A stretch of DNA of 64,000 bases from Rhizomys pruinosus. Its lineage: Eukaryota > Chordata > Mammalia > Rodentia > Spalacidae. A model generated the notes under the pieces. The model saw nothing but the letters and a program-made list of their open reading frames with translations. It was not told the DNA's origin and ran no database searches. The position numbers were made by a program, and so were the translations under genes. Each line of letters begins with the position of its first letter. The first letter of the stretch is position 1. The stretch covers positions 512,407 through 576,406 of the forward strand of contig VZQC01005577.1 of NCBI GenBank assembly GCA_009823505.1, given 5' to 3'. Below, piece after piece: positions 10,715 to 22,202 of the stretch.

Positions 10715-10840
10715 GAGGAGCCTCTCTGAACCTCATTCTTTTCATCTGAAAAGTGAGTCTTAACCTGAGTCAAGCTAAATCATAGCTTCACCTGGGGCTG
10801 TGAAGTATGAAATGTTCAACACAGTACAGAACACTCATAG
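10715..10840 (+). mobile_element. MIR-like SINE remnant
   Basis: 'ctctctgaacctcattctt' followed by 'tcatctgaaaagtgagtctt' and 'acacagtacagaacac' follows MIR in sense orientation. Confidence 0.6.
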
Positions 10841-10859
10841 ATGCAGCCTTGAGCGTGGA

Positions 10860-10990
10860 GTCAGCTCTCTCAGTGTGATCTTGGGATTTACTGAATCACT
10901 CTGTGCCTCGATTTCCTGACCTGTGAAATGGAGGGATTAAGGAAGATCTCTGCATTGTTGTAAGACATAAATAAGATGCGTATAAAGACA
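10860..10990 (+). mobile_element. MIR-like SINE remnant
   Basis: 'tgtgcctcgatttcctgacc', 'tgtgaaatggagggattaag' and the following 'aagacataaataagatg' match MIR order. This is a second copy in tandem with the previous remnant. Confidence 0.65.
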
Positions 10991-11560
10991 GCTGGGGTGT
11001 GGCTAGCTTGTCATGTTAGATCCCAGAGGAACATGTGAGGTAGGAGGCTCGGCGTCCTTTAGAAGGAAGGAACGGACCCATTTGAGTTTCAGCAGACAAG
11101 AAGTCTTCTTTAGCCAAGTCGTCTCTCTGGGAACCACCCCCGGGGAATATGCACCCCCATGTACACACAGACGGTAAGGAGTGTGACATGCACTGACGGG
11201 TTCACCACTGAGAGTGATGGGCAAGAAGGAGGTGACACCTCCAAACATTCTTATGGGCAAGAAAGGGCCAACATCCCTCTCACTGTGCAGAGGAGCCAAT
11301 AGTAAGAACAGAACAGAAATTCGTTCTAGAAATATTGATTCATTACTTCCTGCCTAGATGCCAGGACTAGAGCCTGGAAGAAAACAGCCCATGTCCCTCC
11401 TTCCTATGAGCATCCATCCTGTATGTTGTGGCTCCAACATCAGATAGCAGGGTTTGAACCTATCATGTTGCTTAGTTTTGTGGTCTAGACAGAACCACTG
11501 AATAACTCCCTCAGCCAAGGCTCCTTATCTGGAGCCACCACACCTGCCTTCCCACCTTGG
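10991..11560. other. unannotated unique sequence
   Basis: No gene or family recognised. Confidence 0.4.
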
Positions 11561-11880
11561 TGTGAGGAGAGGAGACTGCCTGTGAGGAGAGGAGACTGCC
11601 TGTGAGGAGAGGAGACTGCCTGTGAGGACGGGAGACTGCCTGTGAGGAGAGGAGACTGCCTGTGAGGAGGGGAGACTGCCTGTGAGGACGGGAGACTGCC
11701 TGTGAGGAGAGGAGACTGCCTGTGAGGAGAGGAGACTGCCTGTGAGGAGAGGAGACTGCCTGTGAGGAGGGGAGACTGCCTGTGAGGACGGGAGACTGCC
11801 TGTGAGGACGGGAGACTGCCTGTGACGAGGGGAGACTGCCTGTGACGAGGGGAGACTGCCTGTGAGGAGACGAGCAGGCC
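11561..11880 (+). repeat. 20-bp minisatellite, about 16 copies
   Basis: Head-to-tail copies of TGTGAGGAGAGGAGACTGCC with no length change. Fifteen are near-perfect and the sixteenth is degenerate. Variation is confined to a few sites (gaga, gagg, gacg, cgagg). The purine-rich strand is plus. Long minus-strand open frames here are a product of the array (60 nt = 20 codons per three units). Confidence 0.97.
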
Positions 11881-12364
11881 TCCCCAAGTGCTGATTTAGC
11901 CTCTGTGCTGTTCCAGCCATCTAACCTCCTGTGGCAGAGGCTCCTGGATGTCCCTGCTTCTTCTCCAGTAGCAGATCCCTTTCTGTTCCAGTGGGGCATG
12001 TGTCTGTCCAGAGTCGATCAGATTTCCCAGCCTTCCTTGCAGCTGGGTCAGATAGGCCAGCAATGTGGGAAGTCAAGGTCTGGCCTATACTCTTGGAGCG
12101 GTTGGCAGACAATCAGTCCTGCAGCCTTTCTCACTTCCCATTGATGGAAAGCCAGTCCCAGTAAACGGCACTGAGTTCCCTGGGTCACTATGTTACATGG
12201 GACTGCTGGCCAGCTGCCTGTGTCCCTAGCAAAGAAGTGATCTTGAATCTTGTTTGAGCTACCACTGATTTGGGTCCAGATCTCAGTGATGATATGATCT
12301 GCTGCCTACATCACCACAGCCTGCCCCTACAGCTCATTTAGGAAGAGCGGGAAAGGATAGAAAT
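11881..12364. other. unique or ancient-repeat sequence
   Basis: No gene. The stretch with 'cccagccttccttgcagctg' near 12029 resembles text seen in old mammalian transposons, but I cannot name the family. Confidence 0.35.
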
Positions 12365-12470
12365 GTGGGGGCATGGCTCAGAGCCAGAACACCTGCCTAG
12401 TGTTTGTGTGTGAGGTCCCAGCTTCAGTCTTCAGTAGTCCCCTCGACAAAGTAAAAATAATATATTAAGT
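12365..12470 (+). mobile_element. ID-like SINE, diverged
   Basis: 'gggggcatggctcagagcca', 'acacctgcctagtgtttg' and 'gaggtcccagcttcagtctt' follow the ID layout, ending in 'aaagtaaaaataatatatt'. Diverged. Confidence 0.6.
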
Positions 12471-12689
12471 GTAAATACAGAGTCTGTGATGATTCCAAAG
12501 CGTGTTTCCTGGAAGTCGCAGAGCATAGTGGTGAGGCTGCCATAACCTAGGACACAACCCAGACTGGTGGGAGGAAGGGAATAAGCTCAATTTATGACAA
12601 AGAACCGGCTCAAAGGAAGAGACATCCAGGACCCAGGAAGGAGTCAGGGTCTTCAGGTGCAGGCTTTGGGGCCTTCTCCATAAGGACTA
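12471..12689. other. unique spacer
   Basis: Nothing recognised. Its last five bases (gacta) form the left half of the target-site duplication of the LTR that follows. Confidence 0.4.
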
Positions 12690-13036
12690 TGTATTAGTCA
12701 CTTTTCTGTTGCTGTGATAAAGCACCATGACCAAGGAACTTATAAAAGGAAGAGTTTATTTGAGCTTACAATTGGTGGTTCCAGGGAATTAGAGTCCATT
12801 GTGGCAGGAGGCGTGGCGGCTGGATCTGGAGCAGCAAACTGAGGGTCACATCTCGAAAAGAGCACAGGAAGCAGAGAGAGAGACTGGAGACCATGAGGCT
12901 TGTTAAAACTCACTAAGCCTGTCCCCAACAATGCACTTCCTCTAGCACGGCCACACCCTCCAAGACAGCACCACCAACTGGAGACAAATGTCTGAATACC
13001 TAGAGCCTATGGGGGACACTCATCCAAACCACCACA
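12690..13036 (-). mobile_element. solo LTR, ERVL-MaLR (MT-like), minus strand
   Basis: On the minus strand it starts TGTGGTGGTTTGGATGAGTG and ends GTGACTAATACA, so it has TG...CA termini. An AATAAA signal lies about 70 bp before the 3' end (as TTTATT at 12755-12760). Flanks gacta (12685-12689) and gactg (13037-13041) are a 4/5 match, consistent with a 5-bp duplication. There is no internal region or second LTR, so it is a solo LTR. It is a close relative of the LTR at 42490-42847. Exact subfamily uncertain. Confidence 0.85.
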
Positions 13037-16000
13037 GACTGTGTGGAGGGTTTGCAGGTAGATGGTTGATAGAAGACAGGGCAGAGAGGAAAACAAGCAA
13101 AGAAAGCTTGAGGGAAGGTCCTGTGGTAGGGAGACTGCAATAAGATTGAAGGCAGGTGCAATGGAAATTTGTCATTGTTTTGGCTGTCTGACATCTAAAG
13201 CCCTTTCTTTTGTTTGAAGAACCCCTTGTAGTTTGCACCATGAAAGCTGAACAAACCAGCTACTAAATTTCTAGTCTCCCTTGCAGCTAGGGTGCATGCA
13301 GGCACCTGGCCTGGACCTGATCACATGTGCTTTGTCACACAGCATCCTGTCCTGCCATACAACACATGCGCAGGACGCCCTTTTTGTCACTAATAGCTAT
13401 CATCCCCCAAGTCCAGAGGAAAGTCTGCTTTGTGTTCAAACCCCAGCTCTATCCAGAGCTGAGTGGGTGCACAGAGCCCCCCCCCCCCCGCCCTCTAGAA
13501 ACCAGCTTCTTATCCCTAAACACATAAGCCATCATCAGACAAAGCCCTGCACCTGCCTTGGAGGCTCTTCAGGGATCCAGCGGCTGCCCTTTTAGGCAGA
13601 ACTCCACATGATTCTGCAGAACTCCACTTCACTTCACAGAACTCCACTCTGGGCTTTGTTAGCCATCCCAATATTGATACACAGAGAGAGACTTCACTCT
13701 GCATAACCCCACTTTGTTTTTACAGAAACTTCCTGGGTTACGTGGAATTCTGCCCTTTTCCTTAGAACTGGGTTCAGCTGTGCCAAAGCCCCAGTGAGTT
13801 TACAGAGATCTGAATTCACAGAACCCTGCTCTGATACAGAGAACCCTGCTGTGCCCTGGCCGCCTGGCCCATCAGAGGGAATAGCAGCAGACTCAGATAG
13901 CATTGTTTACCAGATCTCCACTCCAGGGCTCAGAATCCTGCTGTTAGCCTGACCACAGTGTGACAACTTCATCTTTGTACAGAACTGCATGAAGAGGGAT
14001 TTATGTCACCAGCAGGATTTTAGAACCCTAAGTTTTACGTAGACCCAGAACTTGTCCACAAAAATCTCAAAGCTTGCACTGAGCTAGCTCGACCTTGTTC
14101 ATATGCAGGAATCTCCATGTCCTCTACAAAACGCCTGCACATGCCTTTATGGGGTGCGATACCAACAAGCAGCCAGCCAATGGGCCGTCCTCAGGCCATC
14201 CTCATTTAAGGTAAGGATAGTAGGGTCTGAGACACCTCCCAAACAGGACCAGACCTCTTTGTTGTACCTGATACCCCCAAGGGAGAACTCTAGCTTGAGT
14301 TACAGTTTGGGGCTCATGGGAACTCTAGTCAAGCGGTCAAGGCCTTGAGGAGGGAACAAGCACCCACCTCATTCTTTATCGGTGCTGGCCTGGTCGCCTG
14401 GGCACAAATCTACTTGGACAGAAATAATCAGCCGAATTAATTTAGCTTTAAATAGCGACACTAAGAATGTTTCCACAAAATCTTCTCGGAGGAGAGCTAA
14501 GCAGAATTAATGATGGCACAATATCAGGGAGAAATGTTATTTATGAAGGCCTAATCACTCCAGGGAGGAGGTAGTTATCCCATCTAAGAACAAGAAAATC
14601 AGCCACCAGAGCCCCACGCAGCCTAGCCTTGACCCCACTCAGCCCAAGAGTCCAGGAGGGCTCCTGGGATCCATGGTCAGAGACTTGAGTGTGAGGCTCC
14701 GTGCAGAGTGCACAGGGACTGGGAGAGGACCGCAGCAGGACTTCCCAGCCCCAAACCTCTTCCTCATGGGATGAGAGCATGCTGGCAGCTATGCAGAACA
14801 CATCTGACTTGGCCCATCTCAACAAACATGCAAGAGACCACTGCAGCCCCATGTCCTCCACAGGGAGTGTCCATCTCCCGGCCTGCGGGACACAGTGGTG
14901 TTCCTTCTTCTAAGGAACTTACTGTGTCTGATTAGGACCCCATCCTTATGACATCACTTACCCTCAGTTAGTTCCTAAGGTCTCTCTCTAATACAGTCAC
15001 ATTGGGCCTGGGGCTTCAGCATCTGAATCTGGGGAAGAAACAATTGTGTTCAATCTACCCCCCTGCTCAAAGGTTGACACAGCAGTTCCTCGAGACATCC
15101 TTAAGAGCTTCTCCCCACAGTCTGAAACCTTCTATTCACAGAGCCTAGGTGGACAGACACCTTCTAGAACCCTAGCTCCTCACTGTTCTGCCTGAGTCTG
15201 ACACAGGGAGGCTGAACAGAACGGAGTCAGCAGCACAGGTCTCTTCCACGGGTCATCTGCTCTGCACAGCGCCTCCATCTCTTGTTTACTCATCTTAGTC
15301 TAGACTAATTTGGAATCCCTTTAGTGTTAGAAGATCCAGGCGCCCAAGTAGATGGTCACAGAGGCCTTTGATCAGAACCCTAGCCAGAGGTAAAGGCTCC
15401 AGCTTCTTAGGAGTCTTCCTTCCCCTCTGGGATCTCAGAAGATGGAACCCTGTCCGTTCAGACTGGAACATGTGGTCCACATGTATACAGCTTAGACTTC
15501 AGAGACCAAATCTCAAACAGGTTCATAATCTGTCTTGAGCTTAGTGGGAAGAGTCCAGCTCAGGCCTCAGATTCGGTCTCAGACCCTATCCACTCAACGT
15601 GAGCCCAGGAGTGACCTGTGTGTGTCATGCTTGTCTGTCCCCTCATGACTTTACTACCCTGAGGGTTCTTATGTACACTTACTCATGAAATATACTTCTC
15701 CATTGAAGTATGACGTGTCCCTGAGGGGGGGGGAGGTAAGCAAGCCTTCTGAAATAACCTTCATCGACCCTAAAACATAATGCCAACGCCCTTTGAATGT
15801 GCAACATCCCATGTGGAGACTTACGGAAGCAAACACTGAACACGAGTGAGGACACTCCCTTCTAGCCAGACTGGCTTATGCCAACTTTCCTTCCAAGCTA
15901 GTTTCCATCTCCTCTCTTCACACTCAGGGCCCTGCTCTGATGGGCTCACTGCCCCTCTGTTCACTACAAGTCCCTCTCCAGATAGACAGCCAGGGTGCTC

Positions 16001-16389
16001 TAGGTAGGCACTGCCCCCCCAGCTATGTGGGTAAGCATTCGTAGGCCCAGCCAATCAAGGCTATCCACATTCCTGACCATAGGGATTGACTTGCAGATAG
16101 ACACTGGATTTACCTTAGGCCAATTAGAGTCACTGGACTTTCAAGGGTCTGTTGGTGCCAAGGTTACAGCTGCCTAGATACATTGCAGGAGTTAAACAGC
16201 TCCACCAGGAGGGTAGCGCCTGCTGGAGAAGGGAGAAAGCTGGGAAAGAGAGCATCATGGCGTCACCACGGGCAACTTCTGTGTGGTAGCCTAGGCAGCT
16301 GAGAGGCTGGGTTGAAAGTCTGGGGAATGTGGCTGAGAATGAAGCCCATGCTTTTCTGCTTTATTTTTTTCAAGGTTTAATTTTATTTC
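13037..16389. other. long unique stretch
   Basis: No gene supported. 13590-13900 carries loose internal repetition of 'cagaactccac'/'cagaaccctgct' motifs. C10 and G9 runs occur near 13480 and 15725. 14395-14560 is AT-rich and repeat-free ('aattaatttagctttaaat') and may be a conserved element. Remaining open frames are short and unrecognised. Confidence 0.4.
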
Positions 16390-16623
16390 TTTTTCGTTCA
16401 ATGTTTTTTATTATTTTAATTCTGTATGTATGAGTGCATTGCTTCAAGTACATAAGTGAACCCATGTTGTGCAATGCCCATGGAGGTCAGAAAAGGGCAT
16501 TGGATTCTCCTGAAATTGGAGTTATGGGCACTTATTAGCCATCACATGGGTGCTGGGAACCAAACTCAGGCCCTTCACAAGAGCAGACAGTGCTCTTAAC
16601 CACTGAGCCATCACTCCAGCTCC
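16390..16623 (-). mobile_element. B2 SINE, minus strand
   Basis: Reverse-complement B2: 'tgtgcaatgcccatggaggt', 'tgggtgctgggaacc', 'agtgctcttaaccactgagc' and 'catcactccagctcc' at the head. Confidence 0.85.
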
Positions 16624-16640
16624 TGTTCTACTTCTATTTA

Positions 16641-16782
16641 TTTTGAGATAGGTCCTCATTTAGTCAGCCCTTACTGGCATTGAATTAGCTATATAGACCA
16701 TGCTGGCCTTGAACTCACAGAAATCTACCTGCCTCTGCCCCCCAAGTACTGGGATTAAAGGCATATTCCTCCATATCTGGCT
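16641..16782 (-). mobile_element. B1 SINE, minus strand, diverged
   Basis: The text runs 'ttttgagataggtcctcatt', 'gaccatgctggccttgaac', 'cctgcctctgccccccaagt', 'ctgggattaaaggcat', which is B1 in reverse. Diverged in the middle. Confidence 0.85.
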
Positions 16783-16914
16783 TTGTTTTTATAGTTATTC
16801 ATGCGTATATGCATGTGTATATGTGGGTACCCAGAGAGCCCAGAGAGGGCATTGGGGTCCCTAGAGCTTGAGTTACAGGTGGCTGTGTGCCACCTAACAT
16901 GGGTGCTGGGAACC
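16783..16914 (-). mobile_element. B2-type SINE, left part, split by the LTR that follows
   Basis: Minus-strand B2 3' portion ('gcatgtgtatatgtgggta', 'catgggtgctgggaacc') that stops at 16914 and resumes at 17589 after the inserted LTR. The last five bases, gaacc, are repeated at 17589-17593. Confidence 0.75.
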
Positions 16915-17588
16915 TGTTCTAGTTAGCTTTCTATCGCTGAGATAGAACACTGACCAAAACCAGCTTAGAGAGGAAAGGGTTTATTTGGCTTACACGTCCT
17001 AATCACAGTTCATCACTGAGGGAAGCAAGGGCAGGAACTCAAGGCAGGAACCTGGAGGCAGGAGCTGAAGCAGAGACCACAGAGGAACTGCTTACTGGCT
17101 TGCTCCTCAGGCCTGTGCTCAGCCCTGCCTTTTTTTTTTTTTTTTTTTTTATTTATTTTATTTTATTTATTTATGTGTATGAATGTATTCTCTGCGTGTA
17201 GGTTTGTGCACCCGTGTCATGCAATGCCGCTGAGGTCAGAAGAGGGTGTCAGATTCCCCTGGAACTGGAGTTCTCCTGGAATTGGAGTTACAGACGGTTC
17301 TCAGTTGCCATGTGGGTGCTGGGGATCAAACCCGGGTCCTCTGCAAGAGCAGTCGGTGCTCTTAACCGCTAGGCCATCTCTCCAGCCCCAGCCTGCTTTC
17401 TTATAAAACCCAGGACCACCTGCCCAGGGGTGGCACCACCCACTGTGGGATGGGCCTTCCCACATCATTCAACAGTCAAGAAAGTGCCTCACAGTATGAC
17501 ACAGCCCAGTCTGAGAGAGGAAATTCCCCAACTGGGATTCCCTCTTCCCAGGGGTGTCAAACCTTGACAACTGAAGCTGTCCAGCACA
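16915..17588 (-). mobile_element. solo LTR (rodent ERVL/MaLR-like) with nested B2
   Basis: Reading minus, the element runs from TGTGCTGGACAGCTTC to GAAAGCTAACTAGAACA, giving TG...CA ends, with AATAAA (TTTATT at 16980-16985). A perfect 5-bp target duplication gaacc flanks it (16910-16914 and 17589-17593). 17130-17389 is a later B2. It belongs to the same family as 51828-52233. Family name not certain. Confidence 0.85.
17130..17389 (-). mobile_element. B2 SINE nested in the solo LTR
   Basis: A T20-plus run and A/T tail at 17130-17175, then reverse B2 text ('gtgcacccgtgtcatgcaat', 'ggtcagaagagggtgtcaga') and the head 'ggccatctctccagcccc'. LTR text resumes immediately with 'agcctgctttcttata'. 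Flanking 'agccctgc' and 'agcctgc' probably mark its target duplication. Confidence 0.9.
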
Positions 17589-17652
17589 GAACCAAACCCT
17601 GGATCTCTGAAAGAGCAACAAGCACTCTCAACGTCTGAGGTCACTCCAGCCC
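17589..17652 (-). mobile_element. B2-type SINE, right part, split by the LTR
   Basis: Continues the interrupted B2 of 16783-16914: 'accaaaccctggatctctga', 'aagcactctcaacg' and the head 'gtcactccagcccc'. Confidence 0.75.
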
Positions 17653-18689
17653 CACTTTCCTGCTTTAAAATTGTGACCCTTACCTTAGAAGCCAAAGGCA
17701 CAGAGCCATGCCCCATGTCCTCTCAGCCAGCCAAATGAGAGTAACAGTTCAGGTCTCTGGAGTGTTCCTGTACACTGAGGACATGCAACGCATCCACTTA
17801 GATAGTTTTACAAAAGCCCTATGTGTAGACATTAGGGCCAGGTCCATTCCATAAATGGGGAAATTGAGCACCCCCACCCCACCCCAGCCCCACCAAATAG
17901 GGAAAGTGCTGAGCTGGCAAGTGGTAAGGCCAGGATTTTAACTCTCCTGTGGGCAGTAGCCTCGTGGTCACTGTGTGGAACAAAGAGAGGCCCTTACAGC
18001 CCTGGGTGGGGAAGGGAAGGGTCAGAGTCTCTAGCCTTGGCCTCCCTGCCTCTTTCCAGAAACCCATTTTTCTGAAGGTCCTTAGACCCCCATAGGGCCT
18101 CAGTTTACCCTGAAATACCTAGTCACCAGTGATTGTGCCAAGGAACCAACCCTCTCTCTAGCTGGAGATATGACAAATGGCTCCAATTATTGCCTCAGAA
18201 CTTTGGTTTCATATAATGTTTTATTAATGGTAACTATCGAAGCAAAGCCCGCTGTACATGGCCGCCTGCCTCCAGCTGAGACATGCACTCTCTGTAGAGA
18301 AATGAGAGTGGGCAAGAGGGGCAAGGCACCATCCCAGCCCAGTTCCACCGCAGGGTAATCACACACCACCCTCCACACCCTGGCCTCTGGCTGAGTGAAT
18401 GCCACTCTTGCCTGGTGCGTACTACCTATTGCTAATGCTTGGTTGATTCTCTGACTGACAAATTAGGGGTTTGAACCAAATACAGGAGAGGAAGGAGGGG
18501 TGATGGAAGCCGCCCACCCTGTAATTAAGAGGTGAGTGAGAGAAGGGGGGCTCCCTGCACACACACCTTTCTTTCTCCTGGCCTTAGCTAAGTGTTCAAA
18601 AGAGGGTGCAAGTGACTGCTAACCACAGGTGATTTATCCACCAAGCCAGCCTTTGGGGTGTCTCACTTGCCCAATGCTGACACTTTTCA
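17653..18689. other. unique sequence, one candidate conserved block
   Basis: No gene. 18165-18270 is repeat-free and AT-rich ('ccaattattgcctcagaact', 'tgttttattaatggtaact') and could be a conserved non-coding element. Confidence 0.4.
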
Positions 18690-18830
18690 CTCAGCCGTCA
18701 GACCGGCCATCTTAGACATGGACCAGACAGGTTCCACTCATCCTGTCAGACAGATAGGAAACTGAGGGCTGAAATGAAGGCAGGATTTGCATTCAAGACT
18801 TCTAACTACCTGTGGTCCTCCTCCTTCTTA
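18690..18830 (-). mobile_element. MIR-like remnant
   Basis: 'gacagataggaaactgaggg' and 'caggatttgcattcaagact' match reverse-complement MIR. Diverged. Confidence 0.5.
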
Positions 18831-19737
18831 CACTGGGTTCATTAAAATGGCTATGGATGAATCATGTTGGGAAGGGACTTGGGTATCTTTTTATCACTGC
18901 CCAAATAGATAGTAAATCAGAAGGCACACAGACTGAGTCTGTAAAATTCTGGGAGAGAGTGTATGTAGGCAATGGAGACCCACACGATTCTGTGAAATCT
19001 ACTCCCTGGGAGGTTTCCTGAGGAGCCAGCACAACACGCTGGGAGGGGTGAAGGACCATCGCTATGGTGAGAGGGATTGGCCCAGACTCTGCCTTGGACA
19101 TGTTCTTAAAAGCTAGCACAGCATCTCAGGGATCTGACCTGGCTTCAGGGAAAGTGGGTAGAGAGGCTTGGGGGAGCAGGGAGCTCATGAAGGGATTCCC
19201 AAGTTGTTGGAGGGCAAAAGGGGACAGGAGAACCTTAAGATGAGGAAGCAGCCAAGCACAGCAGATGGGGTTGCACTAGCTGCCTTTCCATCCCCCTCCA
19301 CAGACACCTTGGATCCCCAACTGGGAGAGGAGAAAGTTCCGTTTGGCTCATAGTTTGGAAGGTTCCACTCTAGGACTGATGGTCTCCATTGCTTTTGGGC
19401 CTGTGAGCCAGGTTGCTCCTATTGTGGCTGGAATTGAAAGAGGAAGAAGGGGACAGTTTCCCACGGTCCTCTCCAAAGGCATACCGTCCCAGTGACCTGA
19501 GGAACCACACCAGGAACTACCTCTTAAAGGTTCTACTCCTCTCCACCCCCACCCGGCCCTGCCCCAGTAATGCTGGGAACCAAGCCTTTACCACAACAGA
19601 CCCATAGCATTCAAACTACAGCAGCAGGTAATTCCAGGCTAAGGGAACAGGAAGGATGGAAATTTGAGGGGAAAATAAATGGGACTCAAGATTCAAGGAG
19701 AAGGAGGCCCTGGCTAGAGAGACCACTTCAAGCTGAG
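18831..19737. other. unannotated unique sequence
   Basis: Nothing recognised; open frames are short and mutually overlapping. Confidence 0.4.
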
Positions 19738-20106
19738 TGTGATGGGCTATGCTGTCACCTTGATGGGATCTAGAGTCACTGTAGAGATAAGTAAGCTGTT
19801 GGGCATGTCTGTGAGGGATTATGTAGATTGGGTTAAGTGAAATGAGAAAATGTGGGTGACATCAAATCATTGGCTGGAGTTCTGGACTCTATACAAAGGA
19901 GACAGTGAGCTGAGCACGGGCAGTCTTCTATCTGCTTCCTGACTGCAGGTGTGGTGTGACCAGCTGCCCCACACTCCTGCCACATGTCCTACCCCATCAT
20001 GACAGACTAGATCCTTAGGCTGGGAATCAAAACGAACTCTTCCTTCCTGAAGTTGCCAAAAGCTTCAGGTGTTTTGTCCCAGTGGTGAGAAAAGTCATAC
20101 GCTGAC
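19738..20106 (+). mobile_element. LTR-like repeat (ERVL-type), diverged
   Basis: Begins TGTGATGGGCTATGCTGTCA and contains 'gtctgtgagggattatgtag', 'tctgcttcctgactgcaggt', a degraded polyadenylation region ('caaaacgaactcttccttcc') and 'gttttgtcccagtggtgaga' near the end. The layout follows rodent ERVL-class LTRs. The right end is not sharp and I could not confirm a target duplication. Confidence 0.6.
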
Positions 20107-20759
20107 AATGGAAGGAGACAGATCCTGCCAGGCCATCAAGGAAGCTGTGTTCAGCCACCCAAGGAACCATGGTGGCTTGACATAGAGATGCGAGTTCTGC
20201 CCTTCAGAAAGTGCGTGCTGGATCTGTGTGGAGGAGACAAGGAGGCTGAAGGACTGTGGTGGGGAGAGGCCTGGGGATGGATGAGGCTGTTGCCATGGTC
20301 CAGGATAAGAAGTAGGTCCAGGCTACAGCTGGAATGAGAGGTAGATAGTGATGGGCGCTCACACTATGTGGAGGAACTTTCATGGACTGGCAGCATAGGG
20401 TGGGGATGGCACCTCAGTGCCTCCGACAGGGGCAAGGTGGCAGGCACAGCTGGAGGAGAGTACCTGGGAGGAAGATAAGATGGCATGGAGGTCCACGTGG
20501 AGGATATTTTAAACGTGGGCAGTGAGACAGAGCTGGGTCTCCCAGAGCCATCAAGCTGGACCACTGGGCTGGTGATAATGAGAAGTGGTGATCAAAAGGA
20601 AATTTTATTTTCTTCTCAACCATGAAAGACCATAGCTCCGGGGCTTGGCCCTGAGATGGGACCTCCGAGTGACTAGGCCTGTGACTTAATTTCCTTTGCA
20701 AGACTTTCTTCCATTCTTGGAGCCTCCAAGGTATGGAAACACTTTTAACTTGTCTTTTT
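20107..20759. other. unannotated unique sequence
   Basis: No gene. Open frames on the minus strand here are unrecognised and lack codon or domain support. Confidence 0.4.
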
Positions 20760-21702
20760 TTATTTAAGTTGTTAAACAACATATAAATTTGACTTTGTCA
20801 GAGGCTGTTACAGCTCTGTGAGTTTTAACACACTTAGATTCATGTGCCCCACTACAGAATAGATGTGTTACCCCACACAACTCTCTGTGCTGACACTTGT
20901 AGTGAAACCCTCCCCAGCTCCCTCACCTTGGGAGCCACTAACCTATTCTTCATCGCTATTGCTTTACCTTTTCTAGAATGTCACAAAAATATGTGGAAAC
21001 ACAATAAGTGCTGGCTTTTCTCACTCAGCATAATGCCTCTGAGACTCACCTAAAGTGTTATGTGTATCGATAGTTCATTTCCTTTGTTGCTAAGGAGTAA
21101 ATTACTATGTGGCTGTGCCATGCGAGTTCACCCTTTGAAGGACCATAGGGTTGTTTATAGTTTGGGATGATGATAAATAAACTATAAACATTGAACTGGA
21201 AGTTTTTGTCTGAACATAAATTTTCTAGGGGAAGTACCTAAGAATAATATCACTGAGTTGTGTGATGTGTATGCTTAATAAGAAGTTGCAAAACCCATTT
21301 GCCGTCCCAGCAGCAAAGAAAGACATGTTAGTTTTTCCACATCTTCATCAGCACTTGTTACTCTCTGTACTTATTTTAGCCACTCCAGTAGGTGTGTGAG
21401 AGTATTTCATCACGGCTCTAATTATATTTCTCTAATTCCGTTGAGCAGACTCCCTTGCACTTGCCCGCCATCCACATATTCTCTTTGGTGATGTTCTTCC
21501 TCGGTTCCTTGATAACTTTTCTTTCATGTTCTTGTTTCCTTATTATTGAGTCTTGAGAACGCTTTGTATATTCTGGATACATGTCCTTTGTCAGATGTAT
21601 GATCTGTAAACATTTTTCTCATTCCAAAGCTTGTCATTCTTTCTCTTGGTGGTGACATTTATTTAGCAGGAATTTATTCTGATGAAGTCTTATTTATCAA
21701 TT

Positions 21703-21923
21703 GTTTTGAAAATATTTTATTATTTTTGTTTTACATGTCTTGCCTACATGTGTGTAAGTGCACCCATGTCATGCAAGGCTCATAGAGGTCAGAAGAGGGT
21801 GATATATCCCCTGGAATTAGAGTTATGGACAATTGTTAGCCACCATGTGGGTGCTGGGAATCGAACCCAGGACTTCTGCAAGAGCAGCCAGTGCTCTTAA
21901 CTGCTGAGCCATCTCTCCAGCTC
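21703..21923 (-). mobile_element. B2 SINE with perfect target duplication
   Basis: Minus-strand B2 inserted into the L1, flanked by the 14-bp direct repeat cttatttatcaatt (21689-21702 and 21924-21937). Head 'gagccatctctccag' and body are well preserved. Confidence 0.95.
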
Positions 21924-22021
21924 CTTATTTATCAATTTTTTATTTCATGGATAGTATTTTTATTGAATTTTTGCAAATTTCATACCATAGATTTTGGCCA
22001 TATTTAGACTCATTATCTGTA

Positions 22022-22202
22022 TAATAATAATAATAATTATTATTATTATTATTATTTTGTTCTTTTTAAGACAGGGTCTCCCTGTAGCCCCAGCTGTCCT
22101 GGAACTCACTCTGTAGACCAGGCTGGCCTTGAACTCACAAATATCCACCTGCCTCTGCCTCCCAAGTGCTAGGATTAAAGGCGTGCACCACCATACCTGG
22201 CT
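22022..22202 (-). mobile_element. B1 SINE with (ATT)n tail
   Basis: An AAT/ATT trinucleotide run at 22022-22057 is the expanded tail. B1 then reads in reverse from 'ttaagacagggtctccctgt' to 'aaaggcgtgcaccaccatac'. Confidence 0.9.

Noticed and set aside
11511..11999. Ser/Gln-rich repeat protein on the minus strand
   Set aside because: Product of the 20-bp minisatellite (20 codons per three units); two frames are open at once.
12690..13036. Part of a full-length endogenous retrovirus
   Set aside because: No internal region or partner LTR in the same orientation nearby; the flanking short duplication supports a solo LTR.
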